Source: Lacibacter sediminis
GTDB taxonomy: Bacteria > Bacteroidota > Bacteroidia > Chitinophagales > Chitinophagaceae
Reading direction: 5' to 3'
DNA: 64,000 nucleotides
Assembly: GCF_014168535.1 (NCBI RefSeq)
Contig: NZ_CP060007.1
Span: 4,526,001 to 4,590,000, forward strand
This document shows, one piece after another, positions 16,346 to 24,590 of this stretch. The translations under genes were made by a program, and so were the position numbers. The notes beneath the pieces were generated by a model, which made no database searches, was not told the DNA's origin, and worked only from the letters and a program-made list of their open reading frames with translations. Each line of letters starts with the position of its first letter. Within the stretch, counting starts at the first letter, position 1.

Positions 16346-17089
16346 ATGAAGAAACTAATACTGTTTACGTTCCTCCTTGCTGCAGGTTTTTCATTAACCG
16401 CCCAGGAAACAGAAAAAAAGAAAAAGAAAGACTGGTCGAAAGTAAATCTTGGCAACCGTCCGAAAGATCATCTCATTTTTCAAATAGGTTATCTCACCTG
16501 GTTGCAAAAACCCGACAGCATTGCTACAAAAGGTTTGGCCAGAACAGTGAATGCATATTTCTCATTCGACTTTCCATTTAAGACCGATCCCCGTTTCAGT
16601 GTTGGTTTAGGTGCAGGTGTTGGCGCCGATAATATGTATTTCGATAAAAATGCAGGCCGCAACCTCAACATCATCAACAGTAACTCTTTCCAGTTTGCTC
16701 CCCACCAGGGAAAAGACACTTTGAATAAATACAAATCAATGAAACTGGCAACCGTGTATTTAGAAGCACCGGTTGAACTACGTTTTATGGTTGATCCAAC
16801 ACAACCCAACAAGAGTTTAAAATTTGCACTTGGTGTAAAAGTGGGTACGTTGATCAGTGCCAACGATAAAACAAGATTTACGTCGGATGCAAACGGTAAT
16901 GTTGCTTATGTATTAAAAGAAAAAGACAAAAAGCATTTTAATACATTGCGTTTAGCTGCCACAGCAAGAATCGGCATGGGCAACTTCGCCATCTTTGGTC
17001 AGTACCAGTTGAATGATTTTATTAAAGAAGGACAAGGTCCTAACCAGATCAGACCCGTAACGTTTGGTCTTACATTAACCGGGTTATAA
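16346..17089 (+). CDS. PorT-like outer-membrane beta-barrel protein
   Basis: 247 aa. The signal peptide MKKLILFTFLLAAGFSLTAQ is followed by a short Lys-rich linker (EKKKKKDW), then alternating amphipathic strands of a small outer-membrane barrel. It ends with VTFGLTLTGL, a barrel-type C-terminus. RFSVGLGAGVGADNMYF, LEAPVELRF and FALGVKVGTLI match the PorT/OMP_b-brl family, where the LxxPLELRF motif is a hallmark. Role unknown; PorT itself belongs to the type IX secretion system, but many paralogues do not. Monocistronic with its own promoter and terminator. Confidence 0.8.
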   Translation: MKKLILFTFLLAAGFSLTAQETEKKKKKDWSKVNLGNRPKDHLIFQIGYLTWLQKPDSIATKGLARTVNAYFSFDFPFKTDPRFSVGLGAGVGADNMYFDKNAGRNLNIINSNSFQFAPHQGKDTLNKYKSMKLATVYLEAPVELRFMVDPTQPNKSLKFALGVKVGTLISANDKTRFTSDANGNVAYVLKEKDKKHFNTLRLAATARIGMGNFAIFGQYQLNDFIKEGQGPNQIRPVTFGLTLTGL

Positions 17090-17110
17090 TTCTTTACAGA
17101 TAGAAATTTG

Positions 17111-17140
17111 AAAGCGTGGCGGACTCCGTCACGCTTTTTT
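17111..17140 (+). terminator. Terminator after the beta-barrel protein gene
   Basis: GCGTGGCGGA / TCCGTCACGC stem with a G-T pair, followed by six T, 22 bp after the stop codon. Confidence 0.8.
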
Positions 17141-17141
17141 C

Positions 17142-17171
17142 TTTGCCCTCAGGCAAGTTCAATTACCTTTG
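17142..17171 (+). promoter_or_regulatory. hflX promoter
   Basis: TTTG (17142-17145), an 18-bp spacer and TACCTTTG (17164-17171), 19 nt upstream of the GTG start. Confidence 0.7.
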
Positions 17172-17190
17172 TTCTTGAATTTTTTATAAA

Positions 17191-18381
17191 GTGATTGAAC
17201 GTAAACAGGAAATACAACAGGAAGAGCGGGCCATTATTGTGGGCGTAGTGCAAAAAGGACAAACAGAATTACAGGTGCAGGAGTACATGGATGAATTGGC
17301 ATTTCTTGCCGAAACGGCCGGTGCTGTAACCATCAAACGGTTTATGCAGAAACTGCCCCGTCCTGATAGCAAAACATTTGTGGGAAAAGGAAAGCTGGAA
17401 GAGATCAAAAATTATGTGCAGGGGCATGATATTACCCTTGTAATTTTTGATGATGAACTCACTGGTGCCCAGATCATGAACATCGAAAAGGAAGTTGGTA
17501 TTTACACCATCGACCGAAGTGATCTTATCCTCGATATTTTTGCCCGCCGTGCAAAAACTGCACAAGCCAAAACACAAGTAGAGCTGGCACAATATCAATA
17601 CATTTTACCAAGATTGAAAGGCATGTGGAAACACCTTGAACGGCAAGGTGGTGGTGTGGGCACAAGAGGTCCGGGTGAAACGGAGATTGAAACCGATCGT
17701 CGTATTGTAAAAGATAAGATCTCCTTACTCCGAAAGCGTCTGGCTGAAATTGATAAGCAAGCCTTCACACAACGTAAGGATCGTGGTGAATTTATTCGTG
17801 TTGCTTTGGTAGGTTATACCAATGTCGGAAAGAGCACACTCATGAATATTCTCAGCAAAAGGGATGTATTTGCAGAAAATAAATTGTTTGCAACGCTTGA
17901 TACCACTACCAGTAAAGTGGTATTCGAAAACACGCCTTTTTTATTGAGTGATACGGTAGGGTTCATCCGGAAATTACCACATCATTTAGTGGAGAGTTTT
18001 AAAAGTACACTTGATGAAGTGCGTGAAAGTGATGTGTTGCTGCACGTGGTAGATATTTCGCATCTGCAATACGAAGACCAGATCAATGTGGTAAACAAAA
18101 CGCTCCAGGATTTGAAATGCCATGATAAACCTGTCATTACCATTTTCAACAAAATGGATCTGTATGAAGAAAAGCATTTCGATGAATGGCTGGGCGATGA
18201 TATTAAAGAAACCATCCTGAAGGAATTAAAAGAACGCTGGGAAAACGATACACAGGGTAACTGTGTCTTCATTTCGGCAACAGAAAAAAGAAACATTGCT
18301 GAATTAAGAGATCGGATATTAGAACAGGTTCGCACAAATTACAAGATCCGTTATCCTTACAAAACTGAATTTCTGTATTGA
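17191..18381 (+). CDS. hflX: Ribosome-associated GTPase HflX
   Basis: 396 aa from a GTG start. HflX binds the 50S subunit and rescues stalled or heat-damaged ribosomes. The N-terminal HflX domain (about 1-185) has KTFVGKGKLEEI and the GPGETEIETDRR helix. The G domain contains GYTNVGKST (P-loop), DTVGFIRKLP (switch II) and NKMD. A C-terminal extension carries FISATEKRNIAEL (G5). GTG is preferred because a full promoter lies just upstream and the protein starts here with typical family sequence. Its stop codon overlaps the ATG of the Rieske gene (TGATG), so the two are translationally coupled. Confidence 0.96.
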   Translation: MIERKQEIQQEERAIIVGVVQKGQTELQVQEYMDELAFLAETAGAVTIKRFMQKLPRPDSKTFVGKGKLEEIKNYVQGHDITLVIFDDELTGAQIMNIEKEVGIYTIDRSDLILDIFARRAKTAQAKTQVELAQYQYILPRLKGMWKHLERQGGGVGTRGPGETEIETDRRIVKDKISLLRKRLAEIDKQAFTQRKDRGEFIRVALVGYTNVGKSTLMNILSKRDVFAENKLFATLDTTTSKVVFENTPFLLSDTVGFIRKLPHHLVESFKSTLDEVRESDVLLHVVDISHLQYEDQINVVNKTLQDLKCHDKPVITIFNKMDLYEEKHFDEWLGDDIKETILKELKERWENDTQGNCVFISATEKRNIAELRDRILEQVRTNYKIRYPYKTEFLY

Positions 18382-18743
18382 TGGCGGGGGAAAAGAAATA
18401 CAACTGGATAAAAATCGGGGAATCCATCAACGATTTTTTTTGGCAGGAAAATGGTCTTTGTGAAGTAACTGTAAAAGGTAAAACCATCTGCATTGCCAAA
18501 CATGGGGAACAGGTATTGGCTTGTACGCATAAATGTCCACATGCCGGCGGCCACCTCGCTGATGGTTATGTAGATCCGTTGGGAAATATTGTTTGTCCCC
18601 TCCACCGTTACAAGTTCAGTTTGCAGAACGGTCGCAATACAAGTGGCGAAGGATACTATCTCAAGACCTATCCCATTGAAACAAGAACTGATGGAATTTA
18701 TATCGGTTTGGAAGAGAGTTCGTTCTTCGGCTTTTTTAAATAA
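18381..18743 (+). CDS. Rieske [2Fe-2S] domain protein
   Basis: 120 aa. The two cluster-binding boxes are present: Cys52-x-His54 (KCPHAGGHL) and Cys72-x2-His75 (VCPLHRYKF), with the standard 17-residue spacing. This resembles small NirD-like or ferredoxin-type Rieske proteins that pass electrons to an oxygenase or reductase. No signal peptide or membrane anchor, so cytosolic. The ATG overlaps the hflX stop, making it an hflX operon partner. The redox partner is not visible nearby. Confidence 0.9.
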   Translation: MAGEKKYNWIKIGESINDFFWQENGLCEVTVKGKTICIAKHGEQVLACTHKCPHAGGHLADGYVDPLGNIVCPLHRYKFSLQNGRNTSGEGYYLKTYPIETRTDGIYIGLEESSFFGFFK

Positions 18744-18785
18744 AAAAAGTTATGCAGAAATAGATAGCAAAAAAGCAAAATCCCC

Positions 18786-18793
18786 TATTTTTG
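18786..18793 (+). promoter_or_regulatory. -7 element upstream of tRNA-Asn
   Basis: TATTTTTG matches TAnnTTTG, 95 nt before the mature tRNA. The inverted repeat at 18822-18879 lies between the element and the tRNA. Confidence 0.35.
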
Positions 18794-18821
18794 CAACCCC
18801 AATGGTGAAAATACAATAACC

Positions 18822-18879
18822 AAAATCCAAAGCATCAAAGCGTGGACATTGGATCTTGGAATTTGAACTCTTGGATTTT
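18822..18879. repeat. Inverted repeat AAAATCCAA / TTGGATTTT before tRNA-Asn
   Basis: Perfect 9-bp arms at 18822-18830 and 18871-18879, 40 nt apart, with further ATTGGATCTTGGAATTTG-like units in the loop. It shares CAAAATCCAA with the repeat at 15321-15333. Probably a small intergenic repeat element; it could fold in the tRNA precursor. Confidence 0.5.
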
Positions 18880-18887
18880 AAACAGAT

Positions 18888-18961
18888 TCCTCCCTAGCTC
18901 AGTTGGTTAGAGCATCTGACTGTTAATCAGAGGGTCGCTGGTTCAAGTCCAGCGGGGGGAG
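18888..18961 (+). tRNA. tRNA-Asn (anticodon GTT)
   Basis: 74-nt cloverleaf. Acceptor TCCTCCC pairs with GGGGGGA (one T-G pair), discriminator G; anticodon stem CTGA/TCAG around CTGTTAA (GTT), T-arm GCTGG-TTCAAGT-CCAGC. CCA is not encoded. Confidence 0.95.
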
Positions 18962-18971
18962 CAAAAAACTC

Positions 18972-19008
18972 AAGCAGTTGTGAATTATTTCACAGCTGCT
19001 TTTTTTTT
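18972..19008 (+). terminator. Terminator after tRNA-Asn
   Basis: AAGCAGTTGTGA / TCACAGCTGCTT stem (one T-G pair) followed by nine T, 10 bp beyond the tRNA. Confidence 0.9.
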
Positions 19009-19146
19009 GTGCATATGGGGAACATACAAATCAAATGGGGGGTAATAGTGTGTCAAAACCCTGAAGCGGAAAACGTAAACGACCTATTACTTGTAAATTC
19101 AGCTGAAACGCGGAACTTAATCGAGGGAAAATAACAAGAAGAAATT

Positions 19147-19719
19147 ATGAGTAACAGAGTAACACTTTTTATACTGTTGAGTGCATTACTATCCTGTTCG
19201 ACGCCAGATCACGAACAACAAAAAAATATGGTAAAGTCAGAAGTAAAGGATTGGAAATCCGAGGTGGAGAGCACATTAAATCTGTATGGTCATAGAAATT
19301 GGATCGTTATTGCAGACGGCGCTTACCCGCAACAAAGCAATCCGGCCATTAAAACAATAAAGATTGATGCCAACCAGCTGGAAGCAGTTGAGTTTGTTTT
19401 GCAGTTAATTGAAAAAGCCAAACATGTAGATGCCAACATTATCATCGATAAAGAAATGGCATTTGTTCCTGAAAAGGACGCTAAGGGTATCGAAGCCTAT
19501 CGAACTAAACTGAATAAACTATTTCAAGGTAAGCCTGTTAAAAGCATGTTGCATGAACAGATCATTCAGGAACTGGATGTATCTGCAAAACTGTTCAACG
19601 TGCTGATCATTAAAACGGATCTGGCAATACCTTATACATCCGTTTTCTTTCAGTTGGAATGTGGTTATTGGAATGCAGAAGCCGAAAAAAACTTACGAGC
19701 AAAATTAATTTCGAAGTAA
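19147..19719 (+). CDS. Lipoprotein with an RbsD/FucU-like (sugar mutarotase/pyranase) domain
   Basis: 190 aa. The signal peptide ends in a lipobox (ALLSC, Cys17), so it should be membrane-anchored outside the cytoplasm. The body matches RbsD/FucU features: YGHRNWIVIADGAYP carries His49 and Asp57, the same spacing as the catalytic His20 and Asp28 of E. coli RbsD. Near the C-terminus, IPYTSVFFQLECGYW resembles the PYAN...G end of RbsD. RbsD and FucU interconvert pyranose and furanose or anomers of free sugars in the cytosol, so an exported version is unusual. It lies 80 bp before a GH116 glycosidase and probably shares its operon. The family call is from motif spacing only. Confidence 0.6.
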   Translation: MSNRVTLFILLSALLSCSTPDHEQQKNMVKSEVKDWKSEVESTLNLYGHRNWIVIADGAYPQQSNPAIKTIKIDANQLEAVEFVLQLIEKAKHVDANIIIDKEMAFVPEKDAKGIEAYRTKLNKLFQGKPVKSMLHEQIIQELDVSAKLFNVLIIKTDLAIPYTSVFFQLECGYWNAEAEKNLRAKLISK

Positions 19720-19799
19720 AAAACCAAATGCCCCAACATATTTAGACAGTGTTAAACACGAAAAACTAATTTGACTTACGTACTAAATAACTGTAGAAA

Positions 19800-22442
19800 A
19801 TGAGAAAGAGAATTTACCTGCACCCAATCCAAAACCTGATCATCATTTTATTACTTATAACAGTTGTTTTACCAGATTCTGTAAAAGCCCAACACGAACT
19901 GCTAAGTGAAGGCATACCGGTTTTGAAAAAATATGATAAGGAGCATCTTTACCGTATTGCCATGCCAATCGGTGGTATTGGTACCGGAACAGTATCATTT
20001 GGGGGAAGCGGAGAGTTCAGAGACTGGGAGATCATGAATGTTCCCGCCAAAAATTACAGTACTGTAACCACCGGTAACGACGCCCCTTTTTTTTCTATTT
20101 ATACAAAGAAGAAAGATGAAACCCCAAAGTCGAAGGCTCTTTTAGGCCCGATACATTTTGCGGATTATCAACATTACGAAGGTCGTTCGGTAAATCATCA
20201 TGGATTGCCCCGGTTCAGAAATGCTTCATTTGCATCTACCTATCCGTTTGGTATGGTAAGCTTATCCGACAGCACAATGCCGGTTAAAGTTAAACTGCTT
20301 GCCTACAATCCTTTTATACCGGGCAATGCAGATGCCTCGGGAATTCCTGTTGCCATCATAAAATATGAAGTGGAAAACATCAGCAATGAAACCATTGACA
20401 TATCCATTTCAGGAAACATCAGAAATTTTATTGGGAAAGACGGCAGTGAATATACATCAGACTGGAAAGGAGATTATATTCCAACAGGTGCAAAAGAAAA
20501 CAAAAATGCATATCGCTCCGGTAAAAATTTTTCGGGCATTTATATGTATTCAGATGGCGTTGATAAAGCATCTCCTGCATGGGGAACAATGGCACTTACT
20601 GCCCCGCTTGAAGAAAATGGAAAAGTTACCTACAGAACAAGCTCTGCACAAAATGAATGGGGAAATGCGTTGCTTGACTTTTGGGATGATTTCGCTGCAG
20701 ATGGAATGCTGACTGAAAAAACGAAACTGATTGATCCTGACCCAATGGCTTCACTTGCTGTTTTAAAAACACTCAAGGCCGGAGAGAAAAAAACATTCAC
20801 CTTTTATTTAACATGGCATTTTCCTAACCGGTTTGCGTGGTCAAAATCAAACGTTGGAAACTACTATGCAACACAATATGCAGACGCCTGGAATGTTATT
20901 GAAAAAGAAATTGACCGGTTGCCAACCTTAACACAGAAAACAGTTGATTTTGTAAATGCTTTTATGAGCAGCAGTTATCCTGATGTAATTAAAGAAGCTG
21001 CTCTATTCAATTTAAGCACCCTGCGTTCACAAACTGTATTTCGCACTACAGATGGAAAAATGTTTGGATGGGAAGGCGTGATGGATAGATTTGGTTCCTG
21101 CAAAGGTTCGTGTACACACGTTTGGAATTACGAACAAGCCACACCTTATCTGTTTAATAGTTTAGCCAAAACAATGCGTGAGGTTGAATTTGGTTATGCT
21201 ATGAGAGAAACCGGGCATATGGGATTTAGAACCAATCTTCCATTAGTAGAATCCGGTTCCGGAATTAATGTAGCAGCTGCAGATGGGCAAATGGGAACCA
21301 TTATGAAATTTTACAGAGAATGGCAGCTTTCCGGTGATAAAGACTTTTTAATTAAACATTGGCCAAAAATTAAAACAGCCTTGTCGTATGTATGGATCGA
21401 AAACGGATGGGATGGAAATCAGGATGGAGTGATGGAAGGCGTTCAGCACAATACAATGGATGTTGAATATTTTGGTCCTAATCCGCAAATGCAACTCTGG
21501 TATCTCGGAGCATTAAGAGCAGGTGAAGAAATGGCGATGTATATGAAAGATGCTGCGTTTGCAAAAAAATGCAGAGTGCTGTTTCAAAGTGGTTCTAAGT
21601 GGACTGATGAGAATCTATTTAATGGTGAATACTATATTCAAAAAATCCAAACACCTATAAGTAAAGCTTCTATCCCGAAAGGACAAATGGCAGGAATGGG
21701 TAGCAAGCAAATTGATAATCCCGATTATCAGCTGGCGTCAGGCTGTTTGGTTGATCAGTTGGTAGGGCAATACATGGCTCATGTGTTGGGGCTGGGTTAC
21801 CTGGTAAAGGAAGAAAATATAAAGACCACTTTGCAGAGCATCTTGAAATACAATAAGAGGGAAACGATGTACGAGCACTTCAACAATATGCGCTCTTATG
21901 CTATGGGAAATGAAAAGGCATTACTAATGGCCAGTTGGCCAAAAGGTGGTCGCCCTGCAATTCCTTTCCCCTACTGGTCTGAGGTAATGACAGGATTTGA
22001 ATATACTGCGGCTATTGGCATGTTGTACGAAGGCATGCAACAGGAAGGCATTGATGTTATTAACAACATTCGTGACCGCTACGATGGCCAAAAAAGAAAT
22101 CCGTTTGATGAAGCAGAATGCGGCCATCACTATGCAAGAGCAATGGCTTCATGGGCAGCAATCATTCAACAGAGCGGTTTTGGTTTTTCGGCTGTTGACA
22201 AATCCATAACGTTCACCAATAAAGAGGGTAATTATTTTTGGTCGAACGGGAGTGCGTGGGGTATGTGTACGATTGTAAAAACGGGCAAAGGTTACCAGGC
22301 AAATCTTTCTGTGAACTATGGAAGCATCGAATTGAAAAAGATTACACTTGGAAAAGAGCTGGTTAAAGAACTCAAATCTCCTGTCATCATAAAAGAAAAT
22401 CAAAACGTAACGTTTGAATTGCCAACAGGGCCACGGAATTGA
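19800..22442 (+). CDS. GH116-family beta-glycosidase (glucosylceramidase/beta-glucosidase-like), exported
   Basis: 880 aa. A long N-terminal signal segment (IIILLLITVVLPDSVKAQ) predicts export. The N-terminal beta-sandwich has MPIGGIGTGTVSFGGSGEFRDWEI, the hallmark of GH116 (human GBA2, bacterial TxGH116). The C-terminal (alpha/alpha)6 barrel has CTHVWNYEQATPYLF and HNTMDVEYFGPNPQMQ, where Asp554 aligns with the family acid/base. GH116 enzymes cleave beta-glucosides or, in some archaea, beta-xylosides. Length fits the family. Preceded by the RbsD-like lipoprotein, followed by a terminator. Substrate here is unknown. Confidence 0.9.
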   Translation: MRKRIYLHPIQNLIIILLLITVVLPDSVKAQHELLSEGIPVLKKYDKEHLYRIAMPIGGIGTGTVSFGGSGEFRDWEIMNVPAKNYSTVTTGNDAPFFSIYTKKKDETPKSKALLGPIHFADYQHYEGRSVNHHGLPRFRNASFASTYPFGMVSLSDSTMPVKVKLLAYNPFIPGNADASGIPVAIIKYEVENISNETIDISISGNIRNFIGKDGSEYTSDWKGDYIPTGAKENKNAYRSGKNFSGIYMYSDGVDKASPAWGTMALTAPLEENGKVTYRTSSAQNEWGNALLDFWDDFAADGMLTEKTKLIDPDPMASLAVLKTLKAGEKKTFTFYLTWHFPNRFAWSKSNVGNYYATQYADAWNVIEKEIDRLPTLTQKTVDFVNAFMSSSYPDVIKEAALFNLSTLRSQTVFRTTDGKMFGWEGVMDRFGSCKGSCTHVWNYEQATPYLFNSLAKTMREVEFGYAMRETGHMGFRTNLPLVESGSGINVAAADGQMGTIMKFYREWQLSGDKDFLIKHWPKIKTALSYVWIENGWDGNQDGVMEGVQHNTMDVEYFGPNPQMQLWYLGALRAGEEMAMYMKDAAFAKKCRVLFQSGSKWTDENLFNGEYYIQKIQTPISKASIPKGQMAGMGSKQIDNPDYQLASGCLVDQLVGQYMAHVLGLGYLVKEENIKTTLQSILKYNKRETMYEHFNNMRSYAMGNEKALLMASWPKGGRPAIPFPYWSEVMTGFEYTAAIGMLYEGMQQEGIDVINNIRDRYDGQKRNPFDEAECGHHYARAMASWAAIIQQSGFGFSAVDKSITFTNKEGNYFWSNGSAWGMCTIVKTGKGYQANLSVNYGSIELKKITLGKELVKELKSPVIIKENQNVTFELPTGPRN

Positions 22443-22564
22443 TGCCGGGCTTCAGGTATTCATTGACAATAGAAATGTGCAATTTCAGTAAGCGATATGT
22501 TCATGTAATTCATGATCGATTTTCGCTGTAAGTCATAGCTACATCTTTCATCAACCGGGTGAGT

Positions 22565-22594
22565 AAAAGCCTCGCAGAAAATGCGGGGCTTTTT
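22565..22594 (+). terminator. Terminator after the GH116 gene
   Basis: AAAAGCCTCGCA / TGCGGGGCTTTT stem of 12 bp (one T-G pair), loop GAAAA, then a T-run. It is about 120 bp after the stop codon. Confidence 0.85.
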
Positions 22595-22622
22595 TTAGTT
22601 GCAGAGTGTCAAATACTATAAC

Positions 22623-22829
22623 CTACTCTTGTTTATATTCCAATATATCTCCCGGCTGGCAATCCAATACTTTACAGATAGCTTCCAATGTGCTGAAACG
22701 AATGGCTTTCGCTTTCCCTGTTTTAAGGATCGATAAGTTGGCCAGCGTTAATCCTACTTTATCTGAAAGTTCATTTAAACTCATTTTCCGTTTGGCCATC
22801 ATCACATCAAGATTTACAATTATTGCCAT
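22623..22829 (-). CDS. Small Cro/C1-type HTH regulator (YozG-like)
   Basis: 68 aa, consisting almost only of a helix-turn-helix: MSLNELSDKVGLTLANLSILKTGKAKAIRFSTLEAICKVLDCQPGDIL. This is the small XRE type found in pairs with DUF2975 membrane proteins, like B. subtilis YozG/YoaS. It starts 2 nt after the stop of the DUF2975 gene, so the two are co-translated. It is the obvious candidate to bind the twin palindromes over the operon promoter. Confidence 0.9.
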   Translation of the reverse strand: MAIIVNLDVMMAKRKMSLNELSDKVGLTLANLSILKTGKAKAIRFSTLEAICKVLDCQPGDILEYKQE

Positions 22830-22831
22830 CG

Positions 22832-23386
22832 TTATACGGTTAAATCATTTTCAGATTGAAGTTCGATGCCTCTTTTAAAAATTTGTGCAATCACAAAAAG
22901 CACCACACTCATAAACACCCAAACATCGGCGCCTGCAATACGAAGTTGATGAACACTGGGCATGGTTACTCCTTTGCTTACCAGCCAATCAGTATAGTTG
23001 GTTCCCCAAACCGAAAAGAAGCTGATGCCTAATGATAAATATCCTATAATTAAAATGAAGCGTCGTAGTTCCATGTTGAAGGGCTTTGATAAGTCTAACT
23101 TTTTGTCGTACAAAAACTTTACGATCACGTAAAACATGATTGCCCTTAATATGGCTACAATATTGATGAGCGCAAGTTCAGTTATGAAATGACTTTTACT
23201 GAATTGGTAAAGGCTTAATAAATTCAGGTGATTCCAAAAAAACTCAGCACCCTTAGGTTTCACAGCAAGTGTATAAAAAGCGTTGAATAAGAAACCACCG
23301 GCTTCAATGCAAACACCAATAAAAATAATCCATGCTATTACGTTTAAAACAGCAAGTATGTGTTGTGTGGTAATTTTAATTTCCAT
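22832..23386 (-). CDS. DUF2975 domain membrane protein (YoaS-like)
   Basis: 184 aa with four predicted membrane helices (about 10-30, 50-75, 90-115 and 150-172). The VAFLYxxxF-like third helix and the C-terminal VFMSVVLFVIAQIFKRGIELQSENDLTV match the DUF2975 family, whose C-terminal end (IFKxGxxLQxENDLTV) is diagnostic. Function is unknown; it nearly always pairs with a small HTH protein, as here. Possibly a membrane sensor or toxin-like partner, but no direct evidence. Confidence 0.88.
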   Translation of the reverse strand: MEIKITTQHILAVLNVIAWIIFIGVCIEAGGFLFNAFYTLAVKPKGAEFFWNHLNLLSLYQFSKSHFITELALINIVAILRAIMFYVIVKFLYDKKLDLSKPFNMELRRFILIIGYLSLGISFFSVWGTNYTDWLVSKGVTMPSVHQLRIAGADVWVFMSVVLFVIAQIFKRGIELQSENDLTV

Positions 23387-23408
23387 ACAAAGTAGTTTAG
23401 TTGAAATG

Positions 23409-23450
23409 CAAAAATAAATAAATATTTATTGAAAAACAATAAATATTTAT
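23409..23450 (-). promoter_or_regulatory. Promoter with twin palindromic operators for the DUF2975/HTH operon
   Basis: On the minus strand, -33 TTG (23439-23437), a 20-bp spacer and -7 TATTTTTG (23416-23409). Two copies of the palindrome ATAAATATTTAT lie at 23418-23429 and 23439-23450, centres 21 bp apart (two helical turns). Together they form a 14-bp perfect inverted repeat with a 5-nt centre. They cover the -33 to -7 region. Confidence 0.75.
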
Positions 23451-23568
23451 AAAATATCGGCAAAATTGTTTGCCTGCATTCCGCCACCACTAAATTTCTC
23501 CTTTCTTGTTCACTCCGTAAATAGGCTGCAAAGTGAGTTCGTTCTTTTACAGTATTAAAGAACAGATC

Positions 23569-24006
23569 ATGCAACAGCTTTCATTTCCATTCAGCAACAA
23601 ATGTTATTTCAGTATTTGTGAAGGTCGCCAGCATTATTCTCCTGTTGAGGCAGAAGAAGCAGTAACCTCTGCTGAAATTTATCAATCGCTCAACTACCGC
23701 AGCCAATACCAATTCCGTAAACCGTTGGTGCTGCATTTCCCCGGAGTGGATCAGCAAAGTGCTGTATGGTTCGGTTATAGTTTTGATGTGGAGGTGATCT
23801 TGGTTGATGCAACAGGCACCATCAGCAAAACATTCACCATGCCAAAGCGAAAAGAAGGCGATGCATTGTTTGTGCAGTTTTTTATTGATTGTGCATATGC
23901 TATCGTTGTTCCTGTAGGGTTTTGCAAAAAATGGAACATTCGTGAACAACAACATACAGTAAAACTTACTTCTTTTGCATTTCTGCAAAAACAAAAGGTC
24001 AGTTAA
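23569..24006 (+). CDS. DUF192-like small protein
   Basis: 145 aa from the ATG at 23569 (MQQLSFPFSNKCYF); an in-frame GTG at 23533 would add 12 residues without family support. The core RKPLVLHFPGV, AVWFGYSFDVEVILVDATGTI, KRKEGDALFVQFFIDCAYAIVVPVGFCKKWNI follows the strand order of DUF192 proteins: a WF-x-FxxDV strand, then VxxxPxG. It lacks a signal peptide, unlike many DUF192 proteins, and function is unknown. It precedes the nuclease gene by 16 bp, so they may be co-transcribed. Assignment rests on pattern only. Confidence 0.5.
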   Translation: MQQLSFPFSNKCYFSICEGRQHYSPVEAEEAVTSAEIYQSLNYRSQYQFRKPLVLHFPGVDQQSAVWFGYSFDVEVILVDATGTISKTFTMPKRKEGDALFVQFFIDCAYAIVVPVGFCKKWNIREQQHTVKLTSFAFLQKQKVS

Positions 24007-24022
24007 GTCGTTAAGAAGCTGA

Positions 24023-24508
24023 ATGAATAATTATATGCTCCGTCTTGTTTTGCTTTCTTTTTTGCTGTTACCGTTGCTGGCCTTTGCACCTAAACCTGTT
24101 TACATATTAAAAGGAAAAGCTGTTCGCATTATTGATGGTGATACGTTTGATCTTTTAGTTGGAACAATAAATCATCGTGTTCGATTGGCGGGTATTGATG
24201 CACCTGAAAAGAAGCAGGAGTTTTCCGACGCATCAAAACAATTACTCGGGCAGTTGTGTAACGGCCAGGTATTAACGGTTGTGGTAACAGATACAGATCG
24301 TAACAAGCGAAAGATCGCTGAAGTGTACACGCAACAAAAACTTTGGATCAATAAAGAGTTAGTCGTAAAAGGTATGGCGTGGCATTTCACAAAATATTCA
24401 TCCAATAAAGAATTAGCAAACGCAGAGTTACAAGCAAGAAAGCAAAAGCTCGGTTTGTGGAGTGTAGTTAACCCGGTTGCACCCTGGGATTGGCGGAAGA
24501 AGAAATAG
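24023..24508 (+). CDS. Thermonuclease (staphylococcal nuclease homologue), exported
   Basis: 161 aa. A signal peptide (LRLVLLSFLLLPLLAFA, about residues 6-22) is followed by an SNase OB-fold. Catalytic and calcium residues align with S. aureus nuclease: Asp40 (IDGDTF), Arg54 and Asp59/Glu62 (VRLAGIDAPE), Arg96 (NKRKIAEVY). These enzymes cut DNA and RNA outside the cytoplasm with calcium. Length fits the family. Could supply nucleotides or process extracellular DNA. Confidence 0.92.
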   Translation: MNNYMLRLVLLSFLLLPLLAFAPKPVYILKGKAVRIIDGDTFDLLVGTINHRVRLAGIDAPEKKQEFSDASKQLLGQLCNGQVLTVVVTDTDRNKRKIAEVYTQQKLWINKELVVKGMAWHFTKYSSNKELANAELQARKQKLGLWSVVNPVAPWDWRKKK

Positions 24509-24590
24509 ACCGCTGATGACACTGATAAGACTGATGAAAACACATGATTAAATTTCTTCTCTGCATTCTCAACTCCTCTGTGTGTAGAAA

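Noticed and set aside
16123..18961. The two tRNA genes as integration sites of a mobile element
   Set aside because: No integrase, no direct repeat of a tRNA 3' end, and housekeeping genes lie on both sides.
19749..19759. GTGTTAAACAC palindrome before GH116
   Set aside because: Too short, no second copy and no adjacent regulator.
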